The position numbers and the translations under genes were made by a program. From Lysobacteraceae bacterium (GTDB taxonomy: Bacteria; Bdellovibrionota; UBA1018; JAGTJX01), in the NCBI GenBank assembly GCA_023657465.1, contig JAGTJX010000001.1:45090-109089 (forward strand): DNA of 64,000 nucleotides, written 5' to 3'. Under the pieces are notes generated by a model. It had not been told where the DNA came from and did no database searches. It saw only the letters and a program-made list of their open reading frames with translations. Within the stretch, counting starts at the first letter, position 1. The number at the start of each line of letters is the position of its first letter. Below, in pieces: positions 16,543 to 25,210 of this stretch.

Positions 16543-17151
16543 ATGAAGTCTTATGATTCTATTATTTTTGACTTCGGCGGAGTCATCCTACCGATTAATT
16601 TCCAGCGTACAATTAACGCATTCAAAGTTCTAGGTATGGAATTGGATTCAAATTTTGGTTTCTTGAGCCAATCACCCATCTTTGATCAGTGGGATAAGGG
16701 ACTAGTCGACACTCAACAAATCCTGAGATTTTTTAGATCTAAACTTTCTGGTAATGAGCGCAATAAAACTTCAGACGCTGCTTTGGTTTCAGCTTGGAAT
16801 GCAATACTAGGACAGATCCCACTTCATCGAGTTGAATGGCTTGAAAAACTATCCGCGAAGCTTCCACTCTTTCTGTTTTCAAATACCAACCACATTCACA
16901 TTGATCGACTAAGAGAAGTCGATCCACTGATGCCTAGGTTTGAGAAGGTTTTTAAGAAGGCGTACTACTCATACGAAATGCGAATGAGGAAGCCTGATGC
17001 CGATGGATTTCTTAAGATCGCAAGTGAGCAGGGATTAAAAATCGAACATACTCTTTTTGTGGATGATCATCCCAAGAATATTGAAGCCGCTAGTAAGTTA
17101 GGATTTCAAACGCTACATTGTACAGGCGAAATCACCCAGTTATTAGATTGA
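16543..17151 (+). CDS. HAD-superfamily hydrolase (subfamily IA)
   Basis: A 202-residue phosphatase-like protein. Motif I is FDFGGVILP; the usual second Asp (DxD) is replaced by Gly, as in many YihX-type HAD-IA members. Motif II is LFSNTN, motif III Lys lies in RMRKPDADGF, and motif IV is LFVDDHPKNIEAA. A sugar- or nucleotide-phosphate substrate is plausible but unspecified. It diverges from the dead transporter and overlaps the convergent membrane-protein gene by 46 bases. Confidence 0.82.
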   Translation: MKSYDSIIFDFGGVILPINFQRTINAFKVLGMELDSNFGFLSQSPIFDQWDKGLVDTQQILRFFRSKLSGNERNKTSDAALVSAWNAILGQIPLHRVEWLEKLSAKLPLFLFSNTNHIHIDRLREVDPLMPRFEKVFKKAYYSYEMRMRKPDADGFLKIASEQGLKIEHTLFVDDHPKNIEAASKLGFQTLHCTGEITQLLD

Positions 17152-18287
17152 TCTTTGTCTGATTTTTTAATTCCAGTTTTGATTTGCTCTAACTTTTTCG
17201 AGCAATGATTAAGAATTTGTGTTCCCATATCCTTAATTTGATTTTTGTTAATTCGAGCAAGGTTAATTAAGCCCGCAGCTCCTAAAGTACTTAAGACAAT
17301 ATATCCAGGTTCGTACCCCAAAATTTGCATTTTAAATGTTGTCGCAACAGTCCCCATCACAGCAAGGACTGAGCCCGCTAACGCGAGATATTGAGTACGC
17401 TTCTGTACTTGTTTTGCACTTTCACCTTCAGCAATCAGTTTTTTTCGATCCTGCATGATCGACGTTTCCCAAGTTCCTTGAGAAAGTGCACCCAAACCCG
17501 TTGCTAAAATTATTTGAGCAATCTCGGGACCAAGCTCACCATAAGAGGTAATTCCCATGGCAATAAATCCAACCTTAATAAGAGAAAGGAATACAAGTTC
17601 AACTTTTCCCCAGTTAAATAGATTTTCTAACCAGGCAGATACATTGTAAACACTGCCCTTGTTTTTGAATAAAAAATTACTGAGTTTAGGCTCTCCTACA
17701 ATTTTGTCTGCAATAAAATCAAAAAACCATGCTGTCGATGCCGATAAACTTCCGATGAGTACTCCTCCTGCGATTGCAGCTGTTACTGCAACTGGATCAT
17801 CACCCACAACTATAGCAAACGCATTCACAGCTGAATTAAAAACAAACCTTAAAACTGTGGCATTGATTCTAGCTTTATTTTCTTCAAAAAAAGCTCCGTG
17901 TTCAGAGCGCCATCTTTTTGACCAAAAACTAGGAGACAACATTCCGTGCTTAATTGGAGCTTTGTTTTTAGAAACTTCTTCAGCAAATTTTCTGACTCTT
18001 TTCTTTCCTGAAGTTTTTTTAGACTGAGGCTCTCGCCCTTCAGTTTCAATTGTTTCAAAATGAGTGAGAAGATTAGGATTTTTTTTAAGATCAGCTTCAA
18101 ACTTATTTGAGAAAAACTTAATCCAAGCATCATCGTCATTTTCATCAATAATTGCTGTAGTTACTTCGATTTGTAATCCGTTAGCAAACTTGTGAGTCTG
18201 TGAGAATGATATAGACTCGGGTAGATCTACAGCCATTGCTGTATGTGACATTAAGTAAGTGATAAGTAATGCTAGTTTTTTTTTCAT
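17106..18287 (-). CDS. Exported multi-pass membrane protein, unknown
   Basis: The track start at 18308 would overlap the ligase gene; the ATG at 18287 gives signal sequence MKKKLALLITYLMSHTAMA and 393 residues. A charged region of about 110 residues (rich in Lys/Glu, with KKTSGKKRVRKFAEEV) precedes five or six hydrophobic helices, including VTAAIAGGVLIGSLSASTAWFFDFI and YLALAGSVLAVMGTVATTF, and a hydrophilic tail. No family recognised. It directly follows the GCS2-like ligase on the same strand, so a joint function is likely. Confidence 0.7.
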   Translation of the reverse strand: MKKKLALLITYLMSHTAMAVDLPESISFSQTHKFANGLQIEVTTAIIDENDDDAWIKFFSNKFEADLKKNPNLLTHFETIETEGREPQSKKTSGKKRVRKFAEEVSKNKAPIKHGMLSPSFWSKRWRSEHGAFFEENKARINATVLRFVFNSAVNAFAIVVGDDPVAVTAAIAGGVLIGSLSASTAWFFDFIADKIVGEPKLSNFLFKNKGSVYNVSAWLENLFNWGKVELVFLSLIKVGFIAMGITSYGELGPEIAQIILATGLGALSQGTWETSIMQDRKKLIAEGESAKQVQKRTQYLALAGSVLAVMGTVATTFKMQILGYEPGYIVLSTLGAAGLINLARINKNQIKDMGTQILNHCSKKLEQIKTGIKKSDKDQSNNWVISPVQCSV

Positions 18288-18294
18288 AATCTGC

Positions 18295-19581
18295 TCACAT
18301 GAGAACAAGATATTTCTCCTCAGCTTGTTTTCTTAATCTTAAACCTTTGTCTGCTGCTGCAAAATACGCAGCTGCTTCCTTTGACTTCAATTCTTCTTCA
18401 CCACTGATTCTTCGTTTCCACTCTGCTTCGGCCTGAGTCAGTGTCGTTTTAGGAGAAAACCCCAATGATGCTACGGCAGTTAACCCCATTCTGAAAGCCA
18501 CTAGGTTCATGAGATATTTTATGTCCATTTGAGTAGGATCTAAACTAAATTTTACAGTTCCTTTGTAATTAGGTGAAATCATCTGAAACTCTGAAAGTGA
18601 ATTAAAGAGAGTACCAGGGGATCCGAATGGTGATTCCTTAAGTTCATTGAGTGTCCTACCTGTCCACTTCTTATCAGTTGGTCCAGGAAGTGGCATCCTC
18701 ATCACAGCAGCAAACCATTCATCTAGATTCCACTCACTGATTCTTGGGAAACCAGCAAGCGGTGAAAACTTATGGGGAGCAAGCATTCCATTCCATCTTT
18801 TTCTAAGTACTTCTTGTAGATCTCCCGCATTCCAAAGATTCTTCCTCGGTAAGATCAGTGACTGAATCTTGGGTTCAATTAAGTAGAGTCTCTGAATAAT
18901 CTCAGGTTGTTTAAACCAATTGATCCCACCAATGACTGTCTTACTTGATGCAATGACTGCTGGATAATTAATCGTCTCTGAATCAAGAGCTTCATTGCCT
19001 CTGAGGAAGAGTTTGGTTCTAAAGTTTCTCATGTCTGAGTAATAAGGAATCTCACTTGTAACAGACTTAGAGAATGAGGGTATTCCCAATAAAGGTTGAT
19101 TGAAAACTTTCAAACCTAGCTTTGTCGCAGCAGAATCAAGCAATTCGAACATTTTTTCTAGCTTCACTCTCAGCTCATGAAGGTCAGTATAGTTTGAAGT
19201 CACTAACTCAAAATGATGTGGATGATGCTTATATCTAAGAGAAGTCATTTTCTCGTTTTCTTTTTTGTGAGAAATTCTCCAAGTCAGTTTAGTCATGTCG
19301 TTAAACGAAAAACTTTCGGCCGAACTCCACCCCTTAAGAGTTGAAATATATTTTAAAAATTCTTGTGAAGTCTCTGGAGATACTGGCTTATTCTCAATAT
19401 TGACCAAGAAAAATTCATGTTCAATGCCCACTGTAAGTGAGTTCACGTTTTGATTTACGAGTGGAATAGATGACATCTTCTCATCAAGAAAAGAAAACAT
19501 CTCTGTTTTCAGTTTAGACTGAGAATCAGATTCATTACCCTGATCATTAAAATTTTGATTAACAGCAAGCCCAGATACCAT
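18295..19581 (-). CDS. Glutamate-cysteine ligase family 2 (GCS2/EgtA-like) protein
   Basis: A 428-residue carboxylate-amine ligase-type protein. The signature near the N-terminus is TVGIEHEFFLV, followed by HHFELVTSNYTDLHEL and later NYPAVIASSKTVIGGINWF, as in GCS2/YbdK/EgtA enzymes, which join glutamate to an amine or cysteine using ATP. The first 45 residues are hydrophilic and not conserved. Substrate unknown: no gshB or ergothioneine gene is near, and the following gene encodes an exported membrane protein. Its start lies 67 bases after hutH, with no clear terminator between. Confidence 0.78.
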   Translation of the reverse strand: MVSGLAVNQNFNDQGNESDSQSKLKTEMFSFLDEKMSSIPLVNQNVNSLTVGIEHEFFLVNIENKPVSPETSQEFLKYISTLKGWSSAESFSFNDMTKLTWRISHKKENEKMTSLRYKHHPHHFELVTSNYTDLHELRVKLEKMFELLDSAATKLGLKVFNQPLLGIPSFSKSVTSEIPYYSDMRNFRTKLFLRGNEALDSETINYPAVIASSKTVIGGINWFKQPEIIQRLYLIEPKIQSLILPRKNLWNAGDLQEVLRKRWNGMLAPHKFSPLAGFPRISEWNLDEWFAAVMRMPLPGPTDKKWTGRTLNELKESPFGSPGTLFNSLSEFQMISPNYKGTVKFSLDPTQMDIKYLMNLVAFRMGLTAVASLGFSPKTTLTQAEAEWKRRISGEEELKSKEAAAYFAAADKGLRLRKQAEEKYLVLM

Positions 19582-19648
19582 ATTGATTCCTTATCGACTG
19601 ATGGCGTTGAGTTTATAAGCGGTAATATTTTGACGAATCTAAACCAAT

Positions 19649-21142
19649 TTAAGCTAACCAGGACTCGAGTTTTTTAAGATCCCCACTCGGTGAGCGGTCC
19701 TTAGCATAAAACGGAACGAGTTTTCTTATTTCTTTCCGTATCTTTTCGATTGGCTGTGAAGACTTCAGGGGCCTGATAAGATCTAATCCCTGACATGCAC
19801 AGAGTAGCTCCATTGCGATAACTCTACGGACATTACTGACAATCATCATCGCTTTTCTGGCAGACCAAGCCCCCATACTGACGTGGTCTTCTTTGTCTGC
19901 AGAAGTAGGAATTGAATCCACACTCGCGGGATGAGCTAGTGTCTTGTTCTCAGATACAATACTCGCTGCTGCATACTGAACAATCATCATTCCGGAATTC
20001 AGGCCACCCTTTTTAGTGAGGAACGCTGGAAGCCCAGAGAAGGTAGGATTAACTAACTTCTCAATTCTCTGCTCTGCCATGCTGCCAAGCTCACATACAG
20101 CAATCGAGAGCACATCCATCGCAGTAGATACATACTGACCGTGAAAGTTACCGCCGCTCAGAATTTTTCCAGCTGCCGGGAAAATCAGTGGGTTATCGGT
20201 TACAGCGCCGATTTCTGTTTCGATGATTCTTCTCACCCACTTCAGTGAATCTCTCACCACACCATGAACTTGGGGAATACACCTGAAGCTGTAAGGATCT
20301 TGAACTTTTCCGCAGTTCTCATGGCTACGTGAAATCTTGCTTCCACGTCCACCAGGAGTGAGCAACTCACGCATGTGTTTGGCTACTAAAATCTGACCAG
20401 GATGAGGACGTACAGCCTGAATCTCAGGCTCGAATGCGCTCACGGTTCCTCTGATTGCTTCGAGAGAGAGTGCGCCTGCTTGATCAGCATAACGAGCTAG
20501 CCTCTCGGCTTGAATGAGCGCTAGAGATCCAATAGCAGTCATGAACTGAGTTCCATTGATGAGCGCGAGACCTTCTTTAGATTGAAGCTCAAGCGGGGCA
20601 ATTTTTAGTTTTTTAAGCAAGTCTCCCGCCTCGTATTTCACACCCTTATGGATCACTTCTCCCTCGCCCATGAGAGGTAATCCTAAATGTGCAAGGGGAG
20701 CCAAATCGCCACTTGCTCCTACACTACCCTGAGCTGGAATGACAGGAATAATATCTAGATTTAGAAATTTAATGATTTGCTCAACAAGTTCAATTCTCAC
20801 TCCTGAGAATCCCTGGACGAGATTTACTGCACGGAGGAATAGCATCGCTCGAGCTTGTTCAATGGGTAAATCATCTCCTACTCCGGTTGCATGTGACCTG
20901 AGTAAGTTGACTTGCAACTCCTTCAAATCATCATCTTTGATTCTGACTTGCGAGAGTGGGCCAAATCCAGTGTTCACTCCATAGATCGTGTCGTGAGACT
21001 TAAGTTCCTTCTCTAAAAACTTGCGAGAGCGAAGGATCTTCTTACGAGCAGCTGAGGATAGACGAAATTTATACAAACCTTTAGAGGCCGTCTCTACACT
21101 CTCAACTGTGATTTTTGTTTTTCCAAACTCAAAGAGTGGCAT
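19649..21142 (-). CDS. hutH: Histidine ammonia-lyase
   Basis: Deaminates L-histidine to urocanate. The self-processed MIO cofactor triad is in GSVGASGDLAPLAH. YGVNTGFG, RSHATGVGD (Ser-His as in HAL rather than the TAL pattern) and SHENCGKVQDPYSFRC are typical. The track begins upstream at 21205; the ATG at 21142 (MPLFEFGKTKITVES) fits the family, gives 497 residues and overlaps rpe by 14 bases. No hutU, hutI or hutG is nearby; instead it ends a housekeeping run with rpe, fmt and def, an unusual context. Confidence 0.92.
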   Translation of the reverse strand: MPLFEFGKTKITVESVETASKGLYKFRLSSAARKKILRSRKFLEKELKSHDTIYGVNTGFGPLSQVRIKDDDLKELQVNLLRSHATGVGDDLPIEQARAMLFLRAVNLVQGFSGVRIELVEQIIKFLNLDIIPVIPAQGSVGASGDLAPLAHLGLPLMGEGEVIHKGVKYEAGDLLKKLKIAPLELQSKEGLALINGTQFMTAIGSLALIQAERLARYADQAGALSLEAIRGTVSAFEPEIQAVRPHPGQILVAKHMRELLTPGGRGSKISRSHENCGKVQDPYSFRCIPQVHGVVRDSLKWVRRIIETEIGAVTDNPLIFPAAGKILSGGNFHGQYVSTAMDVLSIAVCELGSMAEQRIEKLVNPTFSGLPAFLTKKGGLNSGMMIVQYAAASIVSENKTLAHPASVDSIPTSADKEDHVSMGAWSARKAMMIVSNVRRVIAMELLCACQGLDLIRPLKSSQPIEKIRKEIRKLVPFYAKDRSPSGDLKKLESWLA

Positions 21143-21788
21143 TACGCAGACCCTCAATTGCTTTTTTTCTGTCTTTATTTTCAAATACTGCAGAACCTGC
21201 GACAAAAATATCCGCGCCTACGTTTCTTAACTCGCCGATGTTCTTCTCATTCACACCGCCATCGACTTCGATTAAGAATTTATGTTCCCCTCGCATTTCG
21301 CGAAGGTTTGCGATTTTTTCTAAACTTTTTTCAATGAACTTTTGACCACCGAATCCTGGGTTGACACTCATGACCAGTACAAGATCCACAGCATCCAGTA
21401 CTTCTTCTAGTACTGAGAGAGAAGTAGCTGGATTCACAGACACTCCTACTTTGCATCCTGAAGATTTAATTTGTGAGATCAATCGATCGAGATGTGCAGT
21501 AGCTTCAGCGTGAACGGTAATAACGGATGCTCCTGCTTGAGCGAAGCTTTCGATCCAATCTTCAGGCTTAGAAACCATGAGATGACAATCTAGCGGCATC
21601 TTGGTTATTTTTTTAAGTGATTCAACAACCACAGGGCCGATAGTGATATTCGGAACGAAGTGGCCGTCCATGACGTCGACGTGAATCCAATCAGCTCCAG
21701 CCTTCTCAACGGATTCAATTTCTTCGCCGAGCTTAGTAAAATCTGCAGAGAGAATAGAAGGAGCAATGAGGATATTAGACTTTCGCAT
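21129..21788 (-). CDS. rpe: Ribulose-phosphate 3-epimerase
   Basis: Interconverts ribulose 5-phosphate and xylulose 5-phosphate in the pentose phosphate pathway. A 219-residue TIM barrel with APSILSADF, DVMDGHFVPNITIGP, DCHLMVSKPEDW, VNPGFGGQKFI and VDGGVN, which hold the catalytic Asp pair and the metal-binding His. It follows fmt after 12 bases and overlaps hutH. Confidence 0.96.
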   Translation of the reverse strand: MRKSNILIAPSILSADFTKLGEEIESVEKAGADWIHVDVMDGHFVPNITIGPVVVESLKKITKMPLDCHLMVSKPEDWIESFAQAGASVITVHAEATAHLDRLISQIKSSGCKVGVSVNPATSLSVLEEVLDAVDLVLVMSVNPGFGGQKFIEKSLEKIANLREMRGEHKFLIEVDGGVNEKNIGELRNVGADIFVAGSAVFENKDRKKAIEGLRNATL

Positions 21789-21800
21789 TTGAGCTTCAGT

Positions 21801-22739
21801 CTAACTGATTTTTACTTTGAGCGGCAAGTGCTTCCCTTGGCCTTTGAGACCATTTATGAATGAAGAGGCTTGCATTGCCTTCTTACCTTCAAGTTGAACC
21901 TCAAGGAGTTCGACACAACCCGTCTTACAACCGAGAACAACCTGATCACCTGACACATTAACTTCTGAAGTCTGAGATTGAACTCCTCTCGCGATGCGGG
22001 CTTTCTTCACTTTAATTCTCTCTCCGGACACTAATATCAAACTTGTTCCAGGCCATGGATTAAGTGCGCGAATTTGGCAATCAATAAGCTTGGCATCGAG
22101 CTCAGGATTGATGACTTCCATTTCCTTCGTGAGTTTGTGTGCATAAGTCACAAGAGACTCATCTTGGACTTGGGACTTAAGTGCACCAGACTCAAGAGCA
22201 CGTACCGTTTCAATGATGAGTTCTGATCCAATCACACTCAAGCGGTCATGCATAGTCTCTGCAGTATCCATGTCATTGATGGGAGTTTTCTTCTGTAGAT
22301 AAATATCTCCCGCGTCTAACTTCTCAGCCATCTTCATTGTTGTGATTCCCGTTTCATGATCACCGGACATAATCGCCCATTGAATCGGAGCCGCTCCACG
22401 CCAACGAGGGAGAAGAGACGAGTGAATATTTACGCAGCCTAAACGGGGGAGTTCTAAAACATTTTTTTTCAGGATTTGTCCATAAGCTGCAACGACTATG
22501 ATATCGGCGCCAATCGCCTGTAGTTTTTCGAACTCACCAGCTTCGGTAAGTTTCTTGGGCTGAAAAACAGGGATTCCCAGAGTCTGCGCTACTCTCTTCA
22601 CTGGAGATGCTTTGACTTCTAATCCTCGACCTACTGGCTTATCGGGTTGTGTATAGACTGCAATGACTTCGAACTCATCATGGAGTTTTTGAAGTGCAGA
22701 GACAGAGAACTCAGGCGTCCCCATGAAGACTATTTTCAT
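21801..22739 (-). CDS. fmt: Methionyl-tRNA formyltransferase
   Basis: Formylates initiator Met-tRNA using 10-formyl-THF. A 312-residue protein starting MKIVFMGTPEFSVSAL, with the catalytic region VNIHSSLLPRWRGAAPIQWA and the C-terminal oligonucleotide-binding domain around NPWPGTSLI. It overlaps def by 4 bases, the common def-fmt pair of bacteria. Confidence 0.97.
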   Translation of the reverse strand: MKIVFMGTPEFSVSALQKLHDEFEVIAVYTQPDKPVGRGLEVKASPVKRVAQTLGIPVFQPKKLTEAGEFEKLQAIGADIIVVAAYGQILKKNVLELPRLGCVNIHSSLLPRWRGAAPIQWAIMSGDHETGITTMKMAEKLDAGDIYLQKKTPINDMDTAETMHDRLSVIGSELIIETVRALESGALKSQVQDESLVTYAHKLTKEMEVINPELDAKLIDCQIRALNPWPGTSLILVSGERIKVKKARIARGVQSQTSEVNVSGDQVVLGCKTGCVELLEVQLEGKKAMQASSFINGLKGQGKHLPLKVKIS

Positions 22740-23314
22740 TCTTCTTCTTTTTCTCTTCTTGCGACAAGTAGTTTCTTCTTCACTGAATCTTTTTTGAGTG
22801 GGCTCAAACGATCGATGAAGAGTCGTCCTTCCAAGTGATCCATCTCGTGTTGAATGCAGACAGCAAGCAGATCTTCTGCTGAAAGAATCTTAGTGAGACC
22901 ATCGATGTCTTGATATTGAAGTTTAATCTTCTGAGATCGCTCTACTTCAGAAGTGAACTCTGGAACGGAGAGGCAACCCTCTTCAATTGCCGTCTTCCCT
23001 TCACGATGGATGATCTCAGGGTTGATGACAATGATCGGCTTACGATTAGTAATGATTTTTCCACCAACAACTTCTGAACCTTCAGCGTGAAGCTCACCAC
23101 TCTCCACATCTGTCATGTCATACTCGGTATCGATGACAAGAATGCGCTCTAATATTCCTACTTGATTAGCGGCGAGACCAATTCCAGGCGCTCCATACAT
23201 GGTCTCAAGCATGTCATCAGCTAACTTGTGATAAGTTTTCTCCACGTGTGAGATTGGTTTTGCTTTTTGAGCCAAAACACCGTCTGGAAACGTATAAATT
23301 TTTAATCGCGCCAT
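22736..23314 (-). CDS. def: Peptide deformylase
   Basis: Removes formyl groups from nascent N-termini. All three motifs are present: GIGLAANQVG, EEGCLSVPEF (the metal-ligand Cys) and QHEMDHLEGRLF (HExxH). The track start (23425) is too far upstream; the ATG at 23314 (MARLKIYTFPDGVLA) gives a normal 192 residues and overlaps the LptF/G gene by 13 bases. About 22 charged C-terminal residues (KKDSVKKKLLVARREKEEE) extend past the core. Confidence 0.96.
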   Translation of the reverse strand: MARLKIYTFPDGVLAQKAKPISHVEKTYHKLADDMLETMYGAPGIGLAANQVGILERILVIDTEYDMTDVESGELHAEGSEVVGGKIITNRKPIIVINPEIIHREGKTAIEEGCLSVPEFTSEVERSQKIKLQYQDIDGLTKILSAEDLLAVCIQHEMDHLEGRLFIDRLSPLKKDSVKKKLLVARREKEEE

Positions 23315-24372
23315 AATAGATAACCTGCTAGCCCCATAAATAATATACTTGGTAACCAGGCTGCCAGCAATGGGGGCACTGCGCCATTTGAACCTAGAGA
23401 TAGTCCTATTGAATATAAAAGCCAATAGAAAAAAGTAACCACAAATCCAATCGCCAAATCTCTACCCGCTCCTCCCTGTCTACGTTGTCTTGTAGAGAAC
23501 GGAACAGCCAAAATACACATCACAAGTGGAATCAAACTCATACTGATCTTAGAATGATACTTCACTTCGTAAGTCTTACTATCCACTCCTGAATCTTTGA
23601 TCTTAGCGATGTAGGAATAAAGCTCCTTCAGCCTGAGAGCATCTACCTCTTTTTCGATTTGCTCGAAGTCTTGAGGTGTTTCTCTAATGACGAGTTCCTT
23701 TTCTGCAAATTTCACCGTCACTGGAAAGTCTTTGTGATTTTTAAAAGTAGTCTCAGATCCAGCAAACAACTTCCAGCCACGATCTGTATAAATCGCTTCT
23801 TTTGCTTCTAAAACATGTTGCAAATGAAAATCATCATCGAATTGATAAACGCTCATGCCCTTGATCTTCTGCGTTTGTGGATCAAATGTTTTTAAATTAT
23901 AAATCAAGTTTTTTGAGCGGTACCAGACTTTGTTATGGCTAATATCAAAACTAAAATCTTTTCTTCCTCTCATTTCCTTCCAATAATAAATGGTCTTCTT
24001 CTTGAAGAGGATAGGGAGCACACGGTCTTGAACAATAAGCGAGAAACAACACATGATGAGCACAATAGCGACAATGATCGACATCACTTGCCTGAGACCT
24101 ACTCCTATGGAATAGATTGCAACGAGTTCATTTGTACGATTGAACCCAGAGAGTGTGAGAATCGTTCCCAACATCACTGATGGAGGCAACATTTGAATCA
24201 TCATTTCAGGAATCTGGAGTGAATGGTGGTAGAGAATTTGCGGAATCGTGTGAACTGCTTCGACGAGTTGACCTAGAATCGACTGCAGCACTTGTATGGA
24301 ACCCAGTGCCAACAATGCAATTGCCACATTTCCAATAAATGCGACGCTAATGTACCGCGCTAGAATTCTCAT
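23302..24372 (-). CDS. LptF/LptG-family LPS export permease
   Basis: A 356-residue YjgP/YjgQ-type permease. Three N-terminal helices (the first MRILARYISVAFIGNVAIALLALG), a periplasmic beta-jellyroll region (about 110-265) and three C-terminal helices ending PSILFMGLAGYLLWR match the family. With LptB/LptC, these subunits extract LPS from the inner membrane toward LptA. I cannot decide between LptF and LptG without comparison. It is the first gene of the run to def-fmt-rpe-hutH and diverges from lepB. Confidence 0.88.
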   Translation of the reverse strand: MRILARYISVAFIGNVAIALLALGSIQVLQSILGQLVEAVHTIPQILYHHSLQIPEMMIQMLPPSVMLGTILTLSGFNRTNELVAIYSIGVGLRQVMSIIVAIVLIMCCFSLIVQDRVLPILFKKKTIYYWKEMRGRKDFSFDISHNKVWYRSKNLIYNLKTFDPQTQKIKGMSVYQFDDDFHLQHVLEAKEAIYTDRGWKLFAGSETTFKNHKDFPVTVKFAEKELVIRETPQDFEQIEKEVDALRLKELYSYIAKIKDSGVDSKTYEVKYHSKISMSLIPLVMCILAVPFSTRQRRQGGAGRDLAIGFVVTFFYWLLYSIGLSLGSNGAVPPLLAAWLPSILFMGLAGYLLWRD

Positions 24373-24407
24373 GGATTTCCTTTCTAGGTTAGCATATCTT
24401 TATCTAC

Positions 24408-25166
24408 ATGTCGGGAAATAAAGGAAAAAAAGCCTCTCAGAAAAAATACTTCATTGAACAAGCAGTCTCACTGGGCTTCGCTCTTTTGCTTGTTTTTGCA
24501 ATCAGATCAAGCATCGTAGAGGCATTCAAGATCCCTTCTGGATCTATGATTCCTACCCTCCTCATTGGTGATCATATTTTCGTAAATAAGTTTGCGTACG
24601 GATTCAAAGTTCCATTCTCAGATTTGGTATTCGAAGATCCCATCACTCTGGTGAAGCGTGATCAACCTAAATCAGGTGACATCGTCGTGTTCAAATACCC
24701 AGGTGATGAGAGTCTTTATTATATTAAGCGTGTAGTCGGTGTTCCCGGCGATACTGTTGAAGTGAAGAACAAGGTTCTCTTCATCAACGGAAAAGAAATC
24801 TCACGCAAAAAAGCAGACACAGCAGATCTCACTAAAACATTTGAGTACCTCAAGGAATCGCCTCAGTACCGCGAATCAGCCATCGAAGTATTTAGAGAAA
24901 AGTTAGGATCTACTAATCACCTCATGATGACTGATCGTCAGCAGCTCTTCACAGAGCATTTCGGACCTAAGGTTGTTCCACCTGAATCCTTCTTCGTGAT
25001 GGGTGATAACCGCGACTACTCTAATGACAGTCGTTTCTGGGGATTCGTTCCTATGAGAAACATCAAGGGACGAGCGATGGTCATCTGGCTATCGATATGG
25101 TTGAGCTTTTCAGACTCCAGTCTGAATTCTTGGAAGCCGCATAGAATCGGCACAGTGCTGAACTAA
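24408..25166 (+). CDS. lepB: Signal peptidase I
   Basis: Cleaves signal peptides from exported proteins at the periplasmic face. A 252-residue protein with one N-terminal transmembrane helix (AVSLGFALLLVFAIRSSIV). The Ser/Lys dyad sits in IPSGSMIPTL (Ser46) and YYIKRVVGVPGD (Lys107), with conserved GDNRDYSNDSRFWGFVP. It serves the many signal-peptide proteins in this window. Confidence 0.96.
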   Translation: MSGNKGKKASQKKYFIEQAVSLGFALLLVFAIRSSIVEAFKIPSGSMIPTLLIGDHIFVNKFAYGFKVPFSDLVFEDPITLVKRDQPKSGDIVVFKYPGDESLYYIKRVVGVPGDTVEVKNKVLFINGKEISRKKADTADLTKTFEYLKESPQYRESAIEVFREKLGSTNHLMMTDRQQLFTEHFGPKVVPPESFFVMGDNRDYSNDSRFWGFVPMRNIKGRAMVIWLSIWLSFSDSSLNSWKPHRIGTVLN

Positions 25167-25210
25167 AATGTAGTCCCATACTTCGCGTAGCGAGGGAAAT
25201 AGGATCTCAG

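Noticed and set aside
25174-25197. Possible hairpin TCCC...TTCGC-GTA-GCGA-GGGA between lepB and the CFI-box gene
   Set aside because: The stem has a 5-base bulge and no T tract directly after it; too weak to call a terminator.
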